Source of the DNA: Rhodovibrionaceae bacterium
Lineage (GTDB): Bacteria; Pseudomonadota; Alphaproteobacteria; Kiloniellales; DSM-21159
NCBI GenBank assembly: GCA_028285215.1
Contig: JANQPZ010000023.1
Coordinates: 1 to 34,644, forward strand
DNA length: 34,644 bases
Reading direction: 5' to 3'
Both the position numbers and the translations under genes were made by a program. Shown piece by piece: positions 18,196 through 27,018 of the stretch. How positions within the stretch are numbered: position 1 is the stretch's first letter; each line of letters begins with the position of its first letter. The notes below the pieces were generated by a model. The model did no database searches. It saw nothing but the letters and a program-made list of their open reading frames with translations, and was not told where the DNA came from.

Positions 18196-20121
18196 ATGGC
18201 CTTTCCACCGGACTTTCTGGACGAGCTGCGCAGCCGGGTCTCGCTGGTGGACCTGATTGGCCGGCGCGTCCCTCTCAAGAAGCGTGGACGCGAGTGGGTC
18301 GGCCTGTCGCCGTTTCAGAGCGAGAAGACACCCTCCTTCACCGTCGTACCGGATAAGGGCTTTTTCCATTGCTTCTCCAGCGGCGAGCATGGCGACGCTA
18401 TCGGCTGGACGATGCGGATGGAGGGGCTCTCGTTCCCCGAAGCGGTCGAAAAACTGGCCGGAGAGGCGGGACTGCAGGTTCCACGCCCCACACCCGAGGC
18501 CAAGGCGGAGGCGGAGAAGCGCAAATCGATCTCCGACGCGCTCGAACTGGCCTGTCAGTGGTTTGAACGCCAGCTTCGTGCGAGCTGGGGCGAAGAGGCC
18601 AAGGACTATCTGAAACGCCGCGGCCTCTCCGACGATACCGTGGCCCGTTTCCGGTTGGGCTACGCACCGAACGACCGCGGTGTTCTCCTGAAACACCTTC
18701 AGGTCAACAAGATCGACCTCGAGTTGGCCGCAGCCGCCGGCCTGGTGAAGATTCCGGAAGGTGGGGGCGAACCGCGCGACTACTTCTTCAATCGAGTCCT
18801 CTTCCCGATCGCCGACCGGCAGGGCCGCATCATCGGGTTCGGCGGGCGTACGCTGGAGCCGGACGGCAAGCCCAAGTACCTCAACACGCCGGAAACGGCA
18901 GTCTTCCGGAAAGGCCGCTCTCTCTACAATCTCGACCGCGCCCGCAAAGCCGCCCACGAAACCGGCGAGATCATCGTCACCGAAGGCTACATGGACGTGA
19001 TCGCGCTGGATCAGGCGGGTTTCGCGAGCGCAGTCGCACCGCTTGGCACCGCCGTGACGGAAGAACAGATCGCAGAACTCTGGCGCCTGGCACCGGAACC
19101 GGTCATCTGCCTGGACGGCGACCAGGCGGGCCAGAAGGCAGGCACACGGGTGGCCGAACGCGCCTTGCCGGGTCTGCAGGCCGGGCGATCCCTGCGCTTT
19201 GCGACTCTCCCGCCTGGCGAAGATCCCGACAGCCTGCTGCGCGCGCAAGGCGCGAAGGCGCTGCGGCAGGTGCTGGATACAGCACGGCCGCTCAGCGAGC
19301 TGGTCTGGCTGATGCTGACGTCCGGACGGGACCTTGCCACGCCGGAGCGCCGCGCCGGTCTGCGTCAGGACATCTTCCGCCTGACCGGCAGCATTCTCGA
19401 CGAAGGCGTCCGCGCCGCCTATCGGGAAGAGCTGCTGGCCCGCTACGACGAGAGTTATGGATTCGGCTCTCGCCGCCGCAAGCGCTGGGACGGAGCCGGA
19501 CAGAGTCGACGCGGAGAAACCGGCCACGGTGGCGGATCGCGCGGCGGAATGGCCAGCCGCCCAGGATCGCCGTCAGGGGCGTTCGAGCGCCCTCCGCCGA
19601 TGCTGTTGCGGCGGCGCCCGGAGCAGATGTTGATGGCCTGCGCGCTCAACCATCCGGAACTGGCTGCGGAAGACTGCGAAGCTTTCGCAGCCGTCCCCCT
19701 ATCCAGCGGCGATTTCGACCGCTTGCGCCGGACGATCGCCGATCTCCTGGCCGCCCAGCCGGATCTTGACTCGGTTGAGCTTCAAGGCCACTTGGGTCAT
19801 CTGGGTTTTACAGGATCGATGACGGCGGTATTGAACGAAGCCGTTTATCTGCACGCCCCCTTCGCCCGGGCGGAAAAGCCCTTGGCGGAGGTGCGGCAAG
19901 GATGGCGGGAGTTGATGGAGCGTTTGCGGATCGCCCAGCACGATCCGGAGGAGATCGAGGCAGCACGACAGTTGGCCTCGGACATGGGGGAAGAAGCACT
20001 CGAACGTTTGCGCGCACACCAGCAGCTCAACCAGCGGCAGGATCCAAGCCTCAGGAGTGCCGGACTGGCGGAGCGCCAGGAAAGCGATGCAGGCGTTGAA
20101 CCGGCAGGTCGAGGTGAATAG
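18196..20121 (+). CDS. dnaG: DNA primase
   Basis: Makes RNA primers for replication; 641 residues with all three domains. The N-terminal zinc-domain fold is present (GREWVGLSPFQSEKTPSFTV, FFHCFSSGEHGDAI), but the usual Cys-His-Cys-Cys ligands read Ser38, Gln41, Cys59, Ser62, so zinc can hardly be held. The catalytic core is intact: the RNA polymerase-like segment and YFFNRVLFPI, GFGGRTL, then TOPRIM Glu263 (VTEGYMDVIALDQAG) and Asp307/Asp309 (LDGDQAG). A low-complexity Gly/Arg/Ser linker (about 424-465) leads to the DnaB-binding C-terminal domain (470-610). It is followed by rpoD, as in the classic macromolecular-synthesis operon. Confidence 0.96.
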   Translation: MAFPPDFLDELRSRVSLVDLIGRRVPLKKRGREWVGLSPFQSEKTPSFTVVPDKGFFHCFSSGEHGDAIGWTMRMEGLSFPEAVEKLAGEAGLQVPRPTPEAKAEAEKRKSISDALELACQWFERQLRASWGEEAKDYLKRRGLSDDTVARFRLGYAPNDRGVLLKHLQVNKIDLELAAAAGLVKIPEGGGEPRDYFFNRVLFPIADRQGRIIGFGGRTLEPDGKPKYLNTPETAVFRKGRSLYNLDRARKAAHETGEIIVTEGYMDVIALDQAGFASAVAPLGTAVTEEQIAELWRLAPEPVICLDGDQAGQKAGTRVAERALPGLQAGRSLRFATLPPGEDPDSLLRAQGAKALRQVLDTARPLSELVWLMLTSGRDLATPERRAGLRQDIFRLTGSILDEGVRAAYREELLARYDESYGFGSRRRKRWDGAGQSRRGETGHGGGSRGGMASRPGSPSGAFERPPPMLLRRRPEQMLMACALNHPELAAEDCEAFAAVPLSSGDFDRLRRTIADLLAAQPDLDSVELQGHLGHLGFTGSMTAVLNEAVYLHAPFARAEKPLAEVRQGWRELMERLRIAQHDPEEIEAARQLASDMGEEALERLRAHQQLNQRQDPSLRSAGLAERQESDAGVEPAGRGE

Positions 20122-20180
20122 GTATGGGCGCTGCGTAAGCGTTGCGTGCGGGGGAACGAAACCGGCCTGGGTGCCTGAGC

Positions 20181-20315
20181 GCAGATCACGGATCTGCAAG
20201 GGTCGAAGTTGGCGTTAGACAACAGAGGGTCAGGCATGATCGGGGCGATCGGCGAAGGCGCCTATCCCCGACAACGCACTGACAAGGCGGAAGCGATGCC
20301 TTTCTTTCGAGGCAT
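20181..20315. promoter_or_regulatory. dnaG-rpoD intergenic hairpins
   Basis: The 220-bp gap before rpoD holds GCAGATC-ACG-GATCTGC (20181-20197, perfect 7-bp arms) and ATGCCT-N8-AGGCAT (20296-20315), the second about 27 nt before the rpoD start. They may modulate read-through or expression of rpoD; no promoter could be assigned with confidence. Confidence 0.35.
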
Positions 20316-20341
20316 GTCGTAGGGCAGGAAGACGAGCAAGC

Positions 20342-22411
<2,070 letters not shown>

Positions 22412-22545
22412 TCGCAGCGCGACGGCGTTCCCCGACGCACGCACTCTCAACCCGTTTACGATTGCGGAACCGGCGACGGTCGAAATCGGGAGCAACCTAA
22501 CCTTGCCCCATCAGCGGGATCGCGTGCGGTTCGGCTGGCGCCGGT

Positions 22546-22564
22546 CCGCTACAGCCTGTGGCGG
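22546..22564. terminator. Hairpin between convergent rpoD and DUF2336 gene
   Basis: CCGCTACAG-C-CTGTGGCGG is a near-perfect 19-nt inverted repeat (one G-U pair) 135 nt after the rpoD stop and 24 nt beyond the DUF2336 stop. Suitably placed to end both transcripts, but it lacks a U-run. The rest of 22412-22587 shows nothing else. Confidence 0.4.
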
Positions 22565-22587
22565 CCTGAGCGCTTCTCAAGTCGAGG

Positions 22588-23742
22588 TTAGGCGGCGACG
22601 CGGGTCAGGCGATTGATCAGATAATAGAGGTCGTCGCCCGGCCAGGTGCCGTCCTGATCGAACTGCGTCAACAGGCGCTCGAGCAAACGTGCCGTGAACC
22701 GCGCCCGGTCGTTCGGACCGCCATCGTAGTCGGTCTCCCGAACCACCTGAACGGCGGCCCGGAAAGCCGGGAGCCTGCTCTCCGCCAATCCCGCGCGGCG
22801 ATAGAGCGACGTCAAACCGAGCTTGCCTTCGTCGTAGATCAGGATGCGAGCATTGGCCAGGGGCACGCCGGCCATATGCGCCATGGCCGTCTCGAAAAAG
22901 GCGAGATCACCGACGCACAGCGCCCTCAGAACCAGCGAGTCGGTCAGGCGGCCCCGTTCGGCCAAGGCAGAGATCAGGCTCTTCAGGTCGCTGGATTCCC
23001 GGCTCTGATCGGCGATTTGCAGCACCGCACGGTCGCGCACCTGCAAGATCAGATCGGACACGCTGTCCGGATCCAGGTGACCACGTTCGGTCAGCACATC
23101 GTGCAGCCGCGCCGACATCCGGGCCACCAACTGCTCGGCGATCAAAGGCGGAACGTGATTGCGGCGCGCCAGCTGATCACCGACCGCCGGCTCCTCGGCG
23201 AACTCGTTGAGAACCCGTTCCAGGTCCGCCTGCGCAATCTCCGCGCCTTCGTTGCCGACCAAGTGGGCCACGGCCTCGGATTGGCCGGTGTCGATCACCG
23301 CTTCGCAAACGGCCGAAGAAACCTGGGCTCGCTGCGCGATGGCAGTGACCCGCGAAGGCGCCGCCTCGCGCACGATACTCAGCAATTCCGCATCGCTCAG
23401 AACTTCGGAATGGCGCAGGATCGGTAAGGCAACCGAGTCGACGTCGCGAGCCAAGGTGGTGGCCACTTGCTCCGGCAGATCGGCGGCATGCTTCAGGTGC
23501 TCGGCGAGCGCCTCGCGCACGATCAGGGCGGCATCGCGGACCAGGACCTCGAAGATGTCCTGCGCCAAACGGCGCTCGTCGGGGCCAAGCGCGGCATCGG
23601 TGTAGTTGTCGGCGATCTTCGCCGCGGTCTTCGCGCGCGTCTCGGGTGCAGGATCCACAAGCAAACGCTGCACATCTTCCTGGGTCAGAAGCTGAGCCTT
23701 GCCGGGGCGGCCCCCGTCGAGCGCAACGACATCGTTGGGCAT
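22588..23742 (-). CDS. DUF2336 domain-containing protein
   Basis: A soluble, mostly helical protein of about 384 residues of the DUF2336 family, which is largely confined to alphaproteobacteria and has no proven function. The sequence is a run of HEAT-like amphipathic helices, e.g. LLTQEDVQRLLVDPAPETR, VREALAEHLKHAADLPEQV, ARDVDSVALPILRHSEVLSD, then ERVLNEFAEEPAVGDQLARR. Repeated phrases of the form D-x-VALPIL-x-S-x-VLSD-x-EL are family hallmarks as I recall. ATG at 23742 (MPNDVVALDGG) with AGGA upstream is preferred; ATG at 23778 would add 12 unconserved residues. A full CtrA box lies 84 bp upstream, so cell-cycle or motility-linked control is likely. Confidence 0.85.
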   Translation of the reverse strand: MPNDVVALDGGRPGKAQLLTQEDVQRLLVDPAPETRAKTAAKIADNYTDAALGPDERRLAQDIFEVLVRDAALIVREALAEHLKHAADLPEQVATTLARDVDSVALPILRHSEVLSDAELLSIVREAAPSRVTAIAQRAQVSSAVCEAVIDTGQSEAVAHLVGNEGAEIAQADLERVLNEFAEEPAVGDQLARRNHVPPLIAEQLVARMSARLHDVLTERGHLDPDSVSDLILQVRDRAVLQIADQSRESSDLKSLISALAERGRLTDSLVLRALCVGDLAFFETAMAHMAGVPLANARILIYDEGKLGLTSLYRRAGLAESRLPAFRAAVQVVRETDYDGGPNDRARFTARLLERLLTQFDQDGTWPGDDLYYLINRLTRVAA

Positions 23743-23825
23743 AAGCAGCGATCCTGTACACGGTCTTCGGGGGTGCAAGCCGAGATTCGGACCTGCACCA
23801 ATTGACCGAGTCTGGACCCAGACGC

Positions 23826-23841
23826 GTTAAGCAGCCCTTAA
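23826..23841 (-). promoter_or_regulatory. CtrA binding site (TTAA-N7-TTAAC) upstream of the DUF2336 gene
   Basis: Read on the minus strand, TTAA-GGGCTGC-TTAAC matches the full CtrA consensus at all nine fixed bases. It sits 84 bp upstream of the DUF2336 start and 79 bp upstream of the divergent rhodanese start, so it could act on either. CtrA itself is not in the window, but cpdR, part of its degradation pathway, is. Confidence 0.65.
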
Positions 23842-23919
23842 TTCAAACACGATCGCGTCATCGGGTTGGAGGGCAGCCAACAAGTCCCCAAATCGAGGGA
23901 GACGTCGAAAGGTTCAGCT

Positions 23920-24342
23920 ATGCACCTGCTCGCCCTCTTCGCCATCATGCTTCTTCTGCCGACGGCTGCCGCGGCCGACGATCTCGCCGCAGACCGTGCC
24001 TATGCGCTTGCAGCCGAAGGCAAGCTGTTGCTCGTCGACGTCCGCCACCCTCAGGAGTGGCAGCAAACCGGCATTGCGGAGGTTGCGCAGACCGTCAGCA
24101 TTCACGATCCCGCCGGCCTCCCAGCCTTCCTGGCAAAGATACGCGCCCTGGCCAGCGAATCGCCCGACCGGCCCATCGCCTTCATCTGCGCTACGGGAGT
24201 TCGCTCGGATTTCGCAACGACCCTTCTGCGCGAGCAGGGCTTCACTCACGTCTTCAACGTGCGCGAAGGAATGCTGGGTTCATCCGCCGGCGACGGTTGG
24301 TTGAAACGCTCGCTGCCGCTACGCGCTTGCCAAGCCTGCTGA
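23920..24342 (+). CDS. Periplasmic rhodanese-like protein
   Basis: Single-domain rhodanese of 140 residues, including an N-terminal signal peptide (MHLLALFAIMLLLPTAAAADD), so it acts in the periplasm, like PspE. The rhodanese entry motif is LLVDVRHPQEW; the active-site loop is FICATGVRS with catalytic Cys90, followed by HVFNVREGMLG, which marks the end of the fold. It could transfer sulfur from thiosulfate or a persulfide; the acceptor is unknown. ATG at 23920 is chosen for the signal peptide and the AAAGG upstream. It stands alone, divergent from the DUF2336 gene, sharing a region with a CtrA box. Confidence 0.88.
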   Translation: MHLLALFAIMLLLPTAAAADDLAADRAYALAAEGKLLLVDVRHPQEWQQTGIAEVAQTVSIHDPAGLPAFLAKIRALASESPDRPIAFICATGVRSDFATTLLREQGFTHVFNVREGMLGSSAGDGWLKRSLPLRACQAC

Positions 24343-24386
24343 ACGATCTCCGATTTCAGCGGAACTCTATCCTCTGATCCCTGGCG

Positions 24387-25319
24387 TCACTCTATCAGCG
24401 GAGCTACGTTTGATAGCGTAGCGAGACGGCGATTTATAATTTCCGCCCTCTCAATGTAACCATCTCTTATGCTTTCATCGCCTGCAGCCGTGATCTTTGT
24501 CTCAAGATCCGTAAGCTGTTGTTGTAGCGCTTCCTTTTGCGCCGCTATCGAGGCGGCGGTCGGAACTGGTGTCTTTGCCTTGTCGGCCAGTGCAACAACA
24601 GCAGGCAGAAAACCACAAGCTGCGTGATAGCGCCCGGCATCCCGCACCGCGGCATCGACCGTATAGTCGTTGGCAGAGGCCCTTTGGCCATCTTCCCTGC
24701 GCCGACCTTCGATCTCGCTCTGAATGGTCGTACGAGACGTGTTCATCTGGGAAATGATGATCGTAATAAGGTGATTCTGGAGCACCTCGGCATCCAGGAT
24801 CGCGTCGCTTCCAACGGCTGCCGCACCAATGCCCGCAAGTATTCGACCGGAGGTGTCGCCCCCCAGAATAGCTGCCGCAGTGCTCGTGAACAGAGCGAGA
24901 GACGTGAAGCCGACTTTGCGCGTCGCCACACGCGCAAACATCTTGTCCTGAAACGCTGCGCAAGCGACGTCGGAGCGCTCGATCAATACATCCTGCAAAC
25001 GGTCACGGGCCACCGGATCGTCTATTGCTTGGACATATGCGGTCTCGCCGGTGGCATTGGAGGCGTCGGCTTCGGGAGCCGCAGCCGCGGAAGCGTTGGC
25101 TTGGGGAGCCGCAGCTTCGGGAGTAGCAGCTCCGGGACCGCTGAACCTGAATGTATCCAAGTTCAGCGGCTTTTCCTTTGGATCCACCGCATTGATCTCG
25201 CTGCGCTCAGTCAACGAAGCAGGGCGCATAAGCCTGTCGGTGTATTCGCAACCGGCTAATAAAATCAGTGATATTACAGAAAACCTAGATACAGCTCGCC
25301 TCTGTATTTTCTTCATCAT
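24387..25319 (-). CDS. Putative lipoprotein of unknown function
   Basis: About 310 residues, not recognised. A basic start (MMKKIQRRAV) and hydrophobic stretch lead to the lipobox LILLAGC, with lipidated Cys24; Glu at +2 does not suggest inner-membrane retention, so outer membrane is likely. An Ala/Pro/Glu-rich linker (62-92) follows, then helical sequence, a glycine-spaced hydrophobic segment (136-172, with ILGG, GRILAGIGAAAVG) that could insert into membrane like a glycine zipper, and a C-terminal coiled-coil-like region (255-300). Four cysteines besides Cys24 are few and scattered. GC is lower than in neighbours and the upstream DNA is AT-rich, which hints at acquisition by transfer. ATG at 25319 is used; GGGGGG lies just upstream. 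Confidence 0.75.
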   Translation of the reverse strand: MMKKIQRRAVSRFSVISLILLAGCEYTDRLMRPASLTERSEINAVDPKEKPLNLDTFRFSGPGAATPEAAAPQANASAAAAPEADASNATGETAYVQAIDDPVARDRLQDVLIERSDVACAAFQDKMFARVATRKVGFTSLALFTSTAAAILGGDTSGRILAGIGAAAVGSDAILDAEVLQNHLITIIISQMNTSRTTIQSEIEGRRREDGQRASANDYTVDAAVRDAGRYHAACGFLPAVVALADKAKTPVPTAASIAAQKEALQQQLTDLETKITAAGDESIRDGYIERAEIINRRLATLSNVAPLIE

Positions 25320-25742
25320 GAGCCCCCCAGCTCGGACAGTTCCGAAGTTAGACAAGTCTCCAGATTGCATCCAATTTTCCGAAAAGAAAATTCGGCAACT
25401 AAATAGATGTCGTTGGACTCATCGGCTACATTATTATATCTATACAAATAGATGGCACATCTAAACTTCCGGCGCTTTTCAGCGCTGTAATTTGCATGTT
25501 ATACGTGTTTTTCTCGAAAATCAACTGATAGTTACAAGGCCGCCAACATTATCGGGTTAAGATAGCGCCGCGAGGTTGGAATCTGCGAAGAATACGCGAG
25601 ATGTTTTTCACGAAGGAATTGATCAGCAGAATTTCAGGAAAATGGAAACAGGTTTTTCAAAAACAAAAATATCAAGACAACCAGATAGGTCGAATAAATG
25701 AAAAGAAAATATTCGAATAACTCTGCGCGCGAGTCGTGAAAA
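25320..25742. other. AT-rich region upstream of the lipoprotein gene
   Basis: About 420 bp with strikingly more A and T than the rest of the window. No gene is seen: open frames are short and without ribosome binding sites. It holds a probable promoter for the lipoprotein (25433-25463), the small hairpin GCGCT-TTTC-AGCGC (25472-25485) and GTTTTT-C-AAAAAC (25652-25664). It may be a regulatory region for xenogeneic silencing or a remnant of transferred DNA. Confidence 0.55.
25433..25463 (-). promoter_or_regulatory. Candidate promoter and operator of the lipoprotein gene
   Basis: On the minus strand, a perfect -10 hexamer TATAAT (25438-25433) is preceded by the palindrome TAGATG-GCA-CATCTA (25449-25463), which covers the place of the -35 element (about 25456-25461). 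No good -35 hexamer is seen, so an activator bound at the palindrome may replace it. A further TAGATG half-site lies nearby in 25403-25409. Confidence 0.35.
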
Positions 25743-26531
25743 CTACCGATTCAAAGCATAATTCACGGCTTGAATCTGGTCGGTGACCGAGACTTCCAAC
25801 AGGGAGGTGATCTCCAAATCTCGATCCTCGAAAACGTCAGGCGGATTGCGCTGACTCCGCCAGGCCTCGACGGCACGGTCGCGTGCGCGGATCAGTTCCA
25901 CGATCTGAGGGCGGAACAACCGCATCATGGCCGAGATCCAGCAATTCACCGGCCAGGAGGGTCTGGCGTGATCGATCTCGAAGGAGTCGAGCATCGCAAT
26001 CACGTCTTCCGCGGCATACCAGGTCTCGCCGGTCACCCAGCGGTTCACCGTGAAGAGCCGGAAGGGCAAGCCTTGGGGGGTCATGGCGATCGCAACCAGA
26101 TGGCTCAGGCGCTCATCGTGGTCGACCGGCAGATCGCCAGGCGGCACCGGCGCGGGCTTCACGCCTGGCGGCATGCCGCCAGGCCGCAAGAAAGTATGGA
26201 AATGTCCGTGCTCGCCGTCGAAACGCTGATCGCCCGGATGCGCATGATAGTAGTACTGAGCGTGGGTTTCGGCATCGTAGACATCGCCAGGCGGGTAGTG
26301 GTCCCACTCGTAGAAGGTATCGGCCCCGCGCAGCAACTCGCCAACGACGTTATCGCCCGTCTTCGCCAGCACGCGATAGATTTCGACAATCTCGCTTCCG
26401 GCTTCCGCCATCATCTCCAAGGTATCGCCGGACAGCGCCGCCAGCTGTGGGCTGACGGGGCGACAGGTCTCGGGCAATGCGGCAACGGAGGCTAAACGCA
26501 TGCTTTCAGAGATAGCGCGGTCAAGCGGCAT
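25743..26531 (-). CDS. Uncharacterised histidine-rich protein (DUF6969-like)
   Basis: 262 residues, soluble, no signal peptide. It resembles what I recall as the DUF6969 family; no function is known. The core (about 72-118) is rich in aromatic residues and histidines: YEWDHYPPGDVYDAETHAQ, then YYYHAHPG, then EHGHFHTFLRPGG. Histidines 78, 90, 96, 98, 108, 110 and 112 could bind metal. It follows HLVAIAMTPQGLPFRLFTVNRWVTGETWY. The gene lies 48 bp after the universal stress gene on the same strand, with a stable hairpin between, so it may be the weakly expressed end of the TRAP operon or a separate unit. Confidence 0.7.
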   Translation of the reverse strand: MPLDRAISESMRLASVAALPETCRPVSPQLAALSGDTLEMMAEAGSEIVEIYRVLAKTGDNVVGELLRGADTFYEWDHYPPGDVYDAETHAQYYYHAHPGDQRFDGEHGHFHTFLRPGGMPPGVKPAPVPPGDLPVDHDERLSHLVAIAMTPQGLPFRLFTVNRWVTGETWYAAEDVIAMLDSFEIDHARPSWPVNCWISAMMRLFRPQIVELIRARDRAVEAWRSQRNPPDVFEDRDLEITSLLEVSVTDQIQAVNYALNR

Positions 26532-26540
26532 TGACCAGAC

Positions 26541-26573
26541 ACGGCCTGTTGATCGTGCCGTGAGGCAGGCCGT
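26541..26573 (-). terminator. Hairpin after the TRAP operon
   Basis: Perfect 8-bp arms ACGGCCTG (26541-26548) and CAGGCCGT (26566-26573) with a 17-nt loop, starting 7 nt past the universal stress gene stop and ending 10 nt before the DUF6969-like start. No U-run. Probably marks the 3' end of the TRAP transcript or lowers read-through. Confidence 0.45.
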
Positions 26574-26579
26574 CAGCGT

Positions 26580-27008
26580 TCAAGCGCGCACGACCAGCAC
26601 GGAGGTTGCGGCATGGCGCACGACCCGGGCCGCGTTCGGGCCGAGCAGGTAGTCCTCCAGTTCCGGGCGATGGGACGCCATCACGATCAAGTCCGCTCCC
26701 ACGGTCTCCGCACCGCGCAGAATCTCCTGATAGATGGTCCCGTGACCAACGATGTGCTGAACCTGAAGATCGGCCGGTATCCGCTCGGCCGTGAAGGCAT
26801 GCAAGGCCGCTCGGGCCTGCTCGAGGGCCTTCTGCTCGTAGCCGGAGGGAAAAAAAGATCCGACGATCGACATGCCGAAGTCCGGCACGACGGTGATCAC
26901 ATGCAAACGTGCGCCAAAGGCCTTCGCGTACTCCAGAGCCGTGGACACCGCGTTGCCCTGGGTCTCCGCGTGGCCGAGATCGACGGCCAGCAAGATATCC
27001 TTGTACAT
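26580..27008 (-). CDS. Universal stress protein (UspA family, TRAP-associated)
   Basis: UspA-fold protein, about 142 residues, with the start MYKDILLAVDLGH and the strand-turn VHITVV-like segment LHVITVVPDFG. The nucleotide motif region is IVMASHRPELEDYLLGPNAARVVRHAATSVLVV: the G-x2-G-x9-G-S/T of ATP-binding Usps is altered to SHRPELEDYLLGPN. This fits the group encoded next to TRAP transporters, such as TeaD of Halomonas, which binds ATP and tunes ectoine uptake. ATG at 27008 follows GGGAG. It begins 10 bp after the permease stop, so it is translated from the same message and may regulate that transporter. Confidence 0.92.
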   Translation of the reverse strand: MYKDILLAVDLGHAETQGNAVSTALEYAKAFGARLHVITVVPDFGMSIVGSFFPSGYEQKALEQARAALHAFTAERIPADLQVQHIVGHGTIYQEILRGAETVGADLIVMASHRPELEDYLLGPNAARVVRHAATSVLVVRA

Positions 27009-27018
27009 TCCAGCTCCC

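Noticed and set aside
25555..25560. GTTAAG as a possible CtrA half-site in the AT-rich region
   Set aside because: No second TTAA at the 7-bp distance; single half-sites are common in AT-rich DNA.
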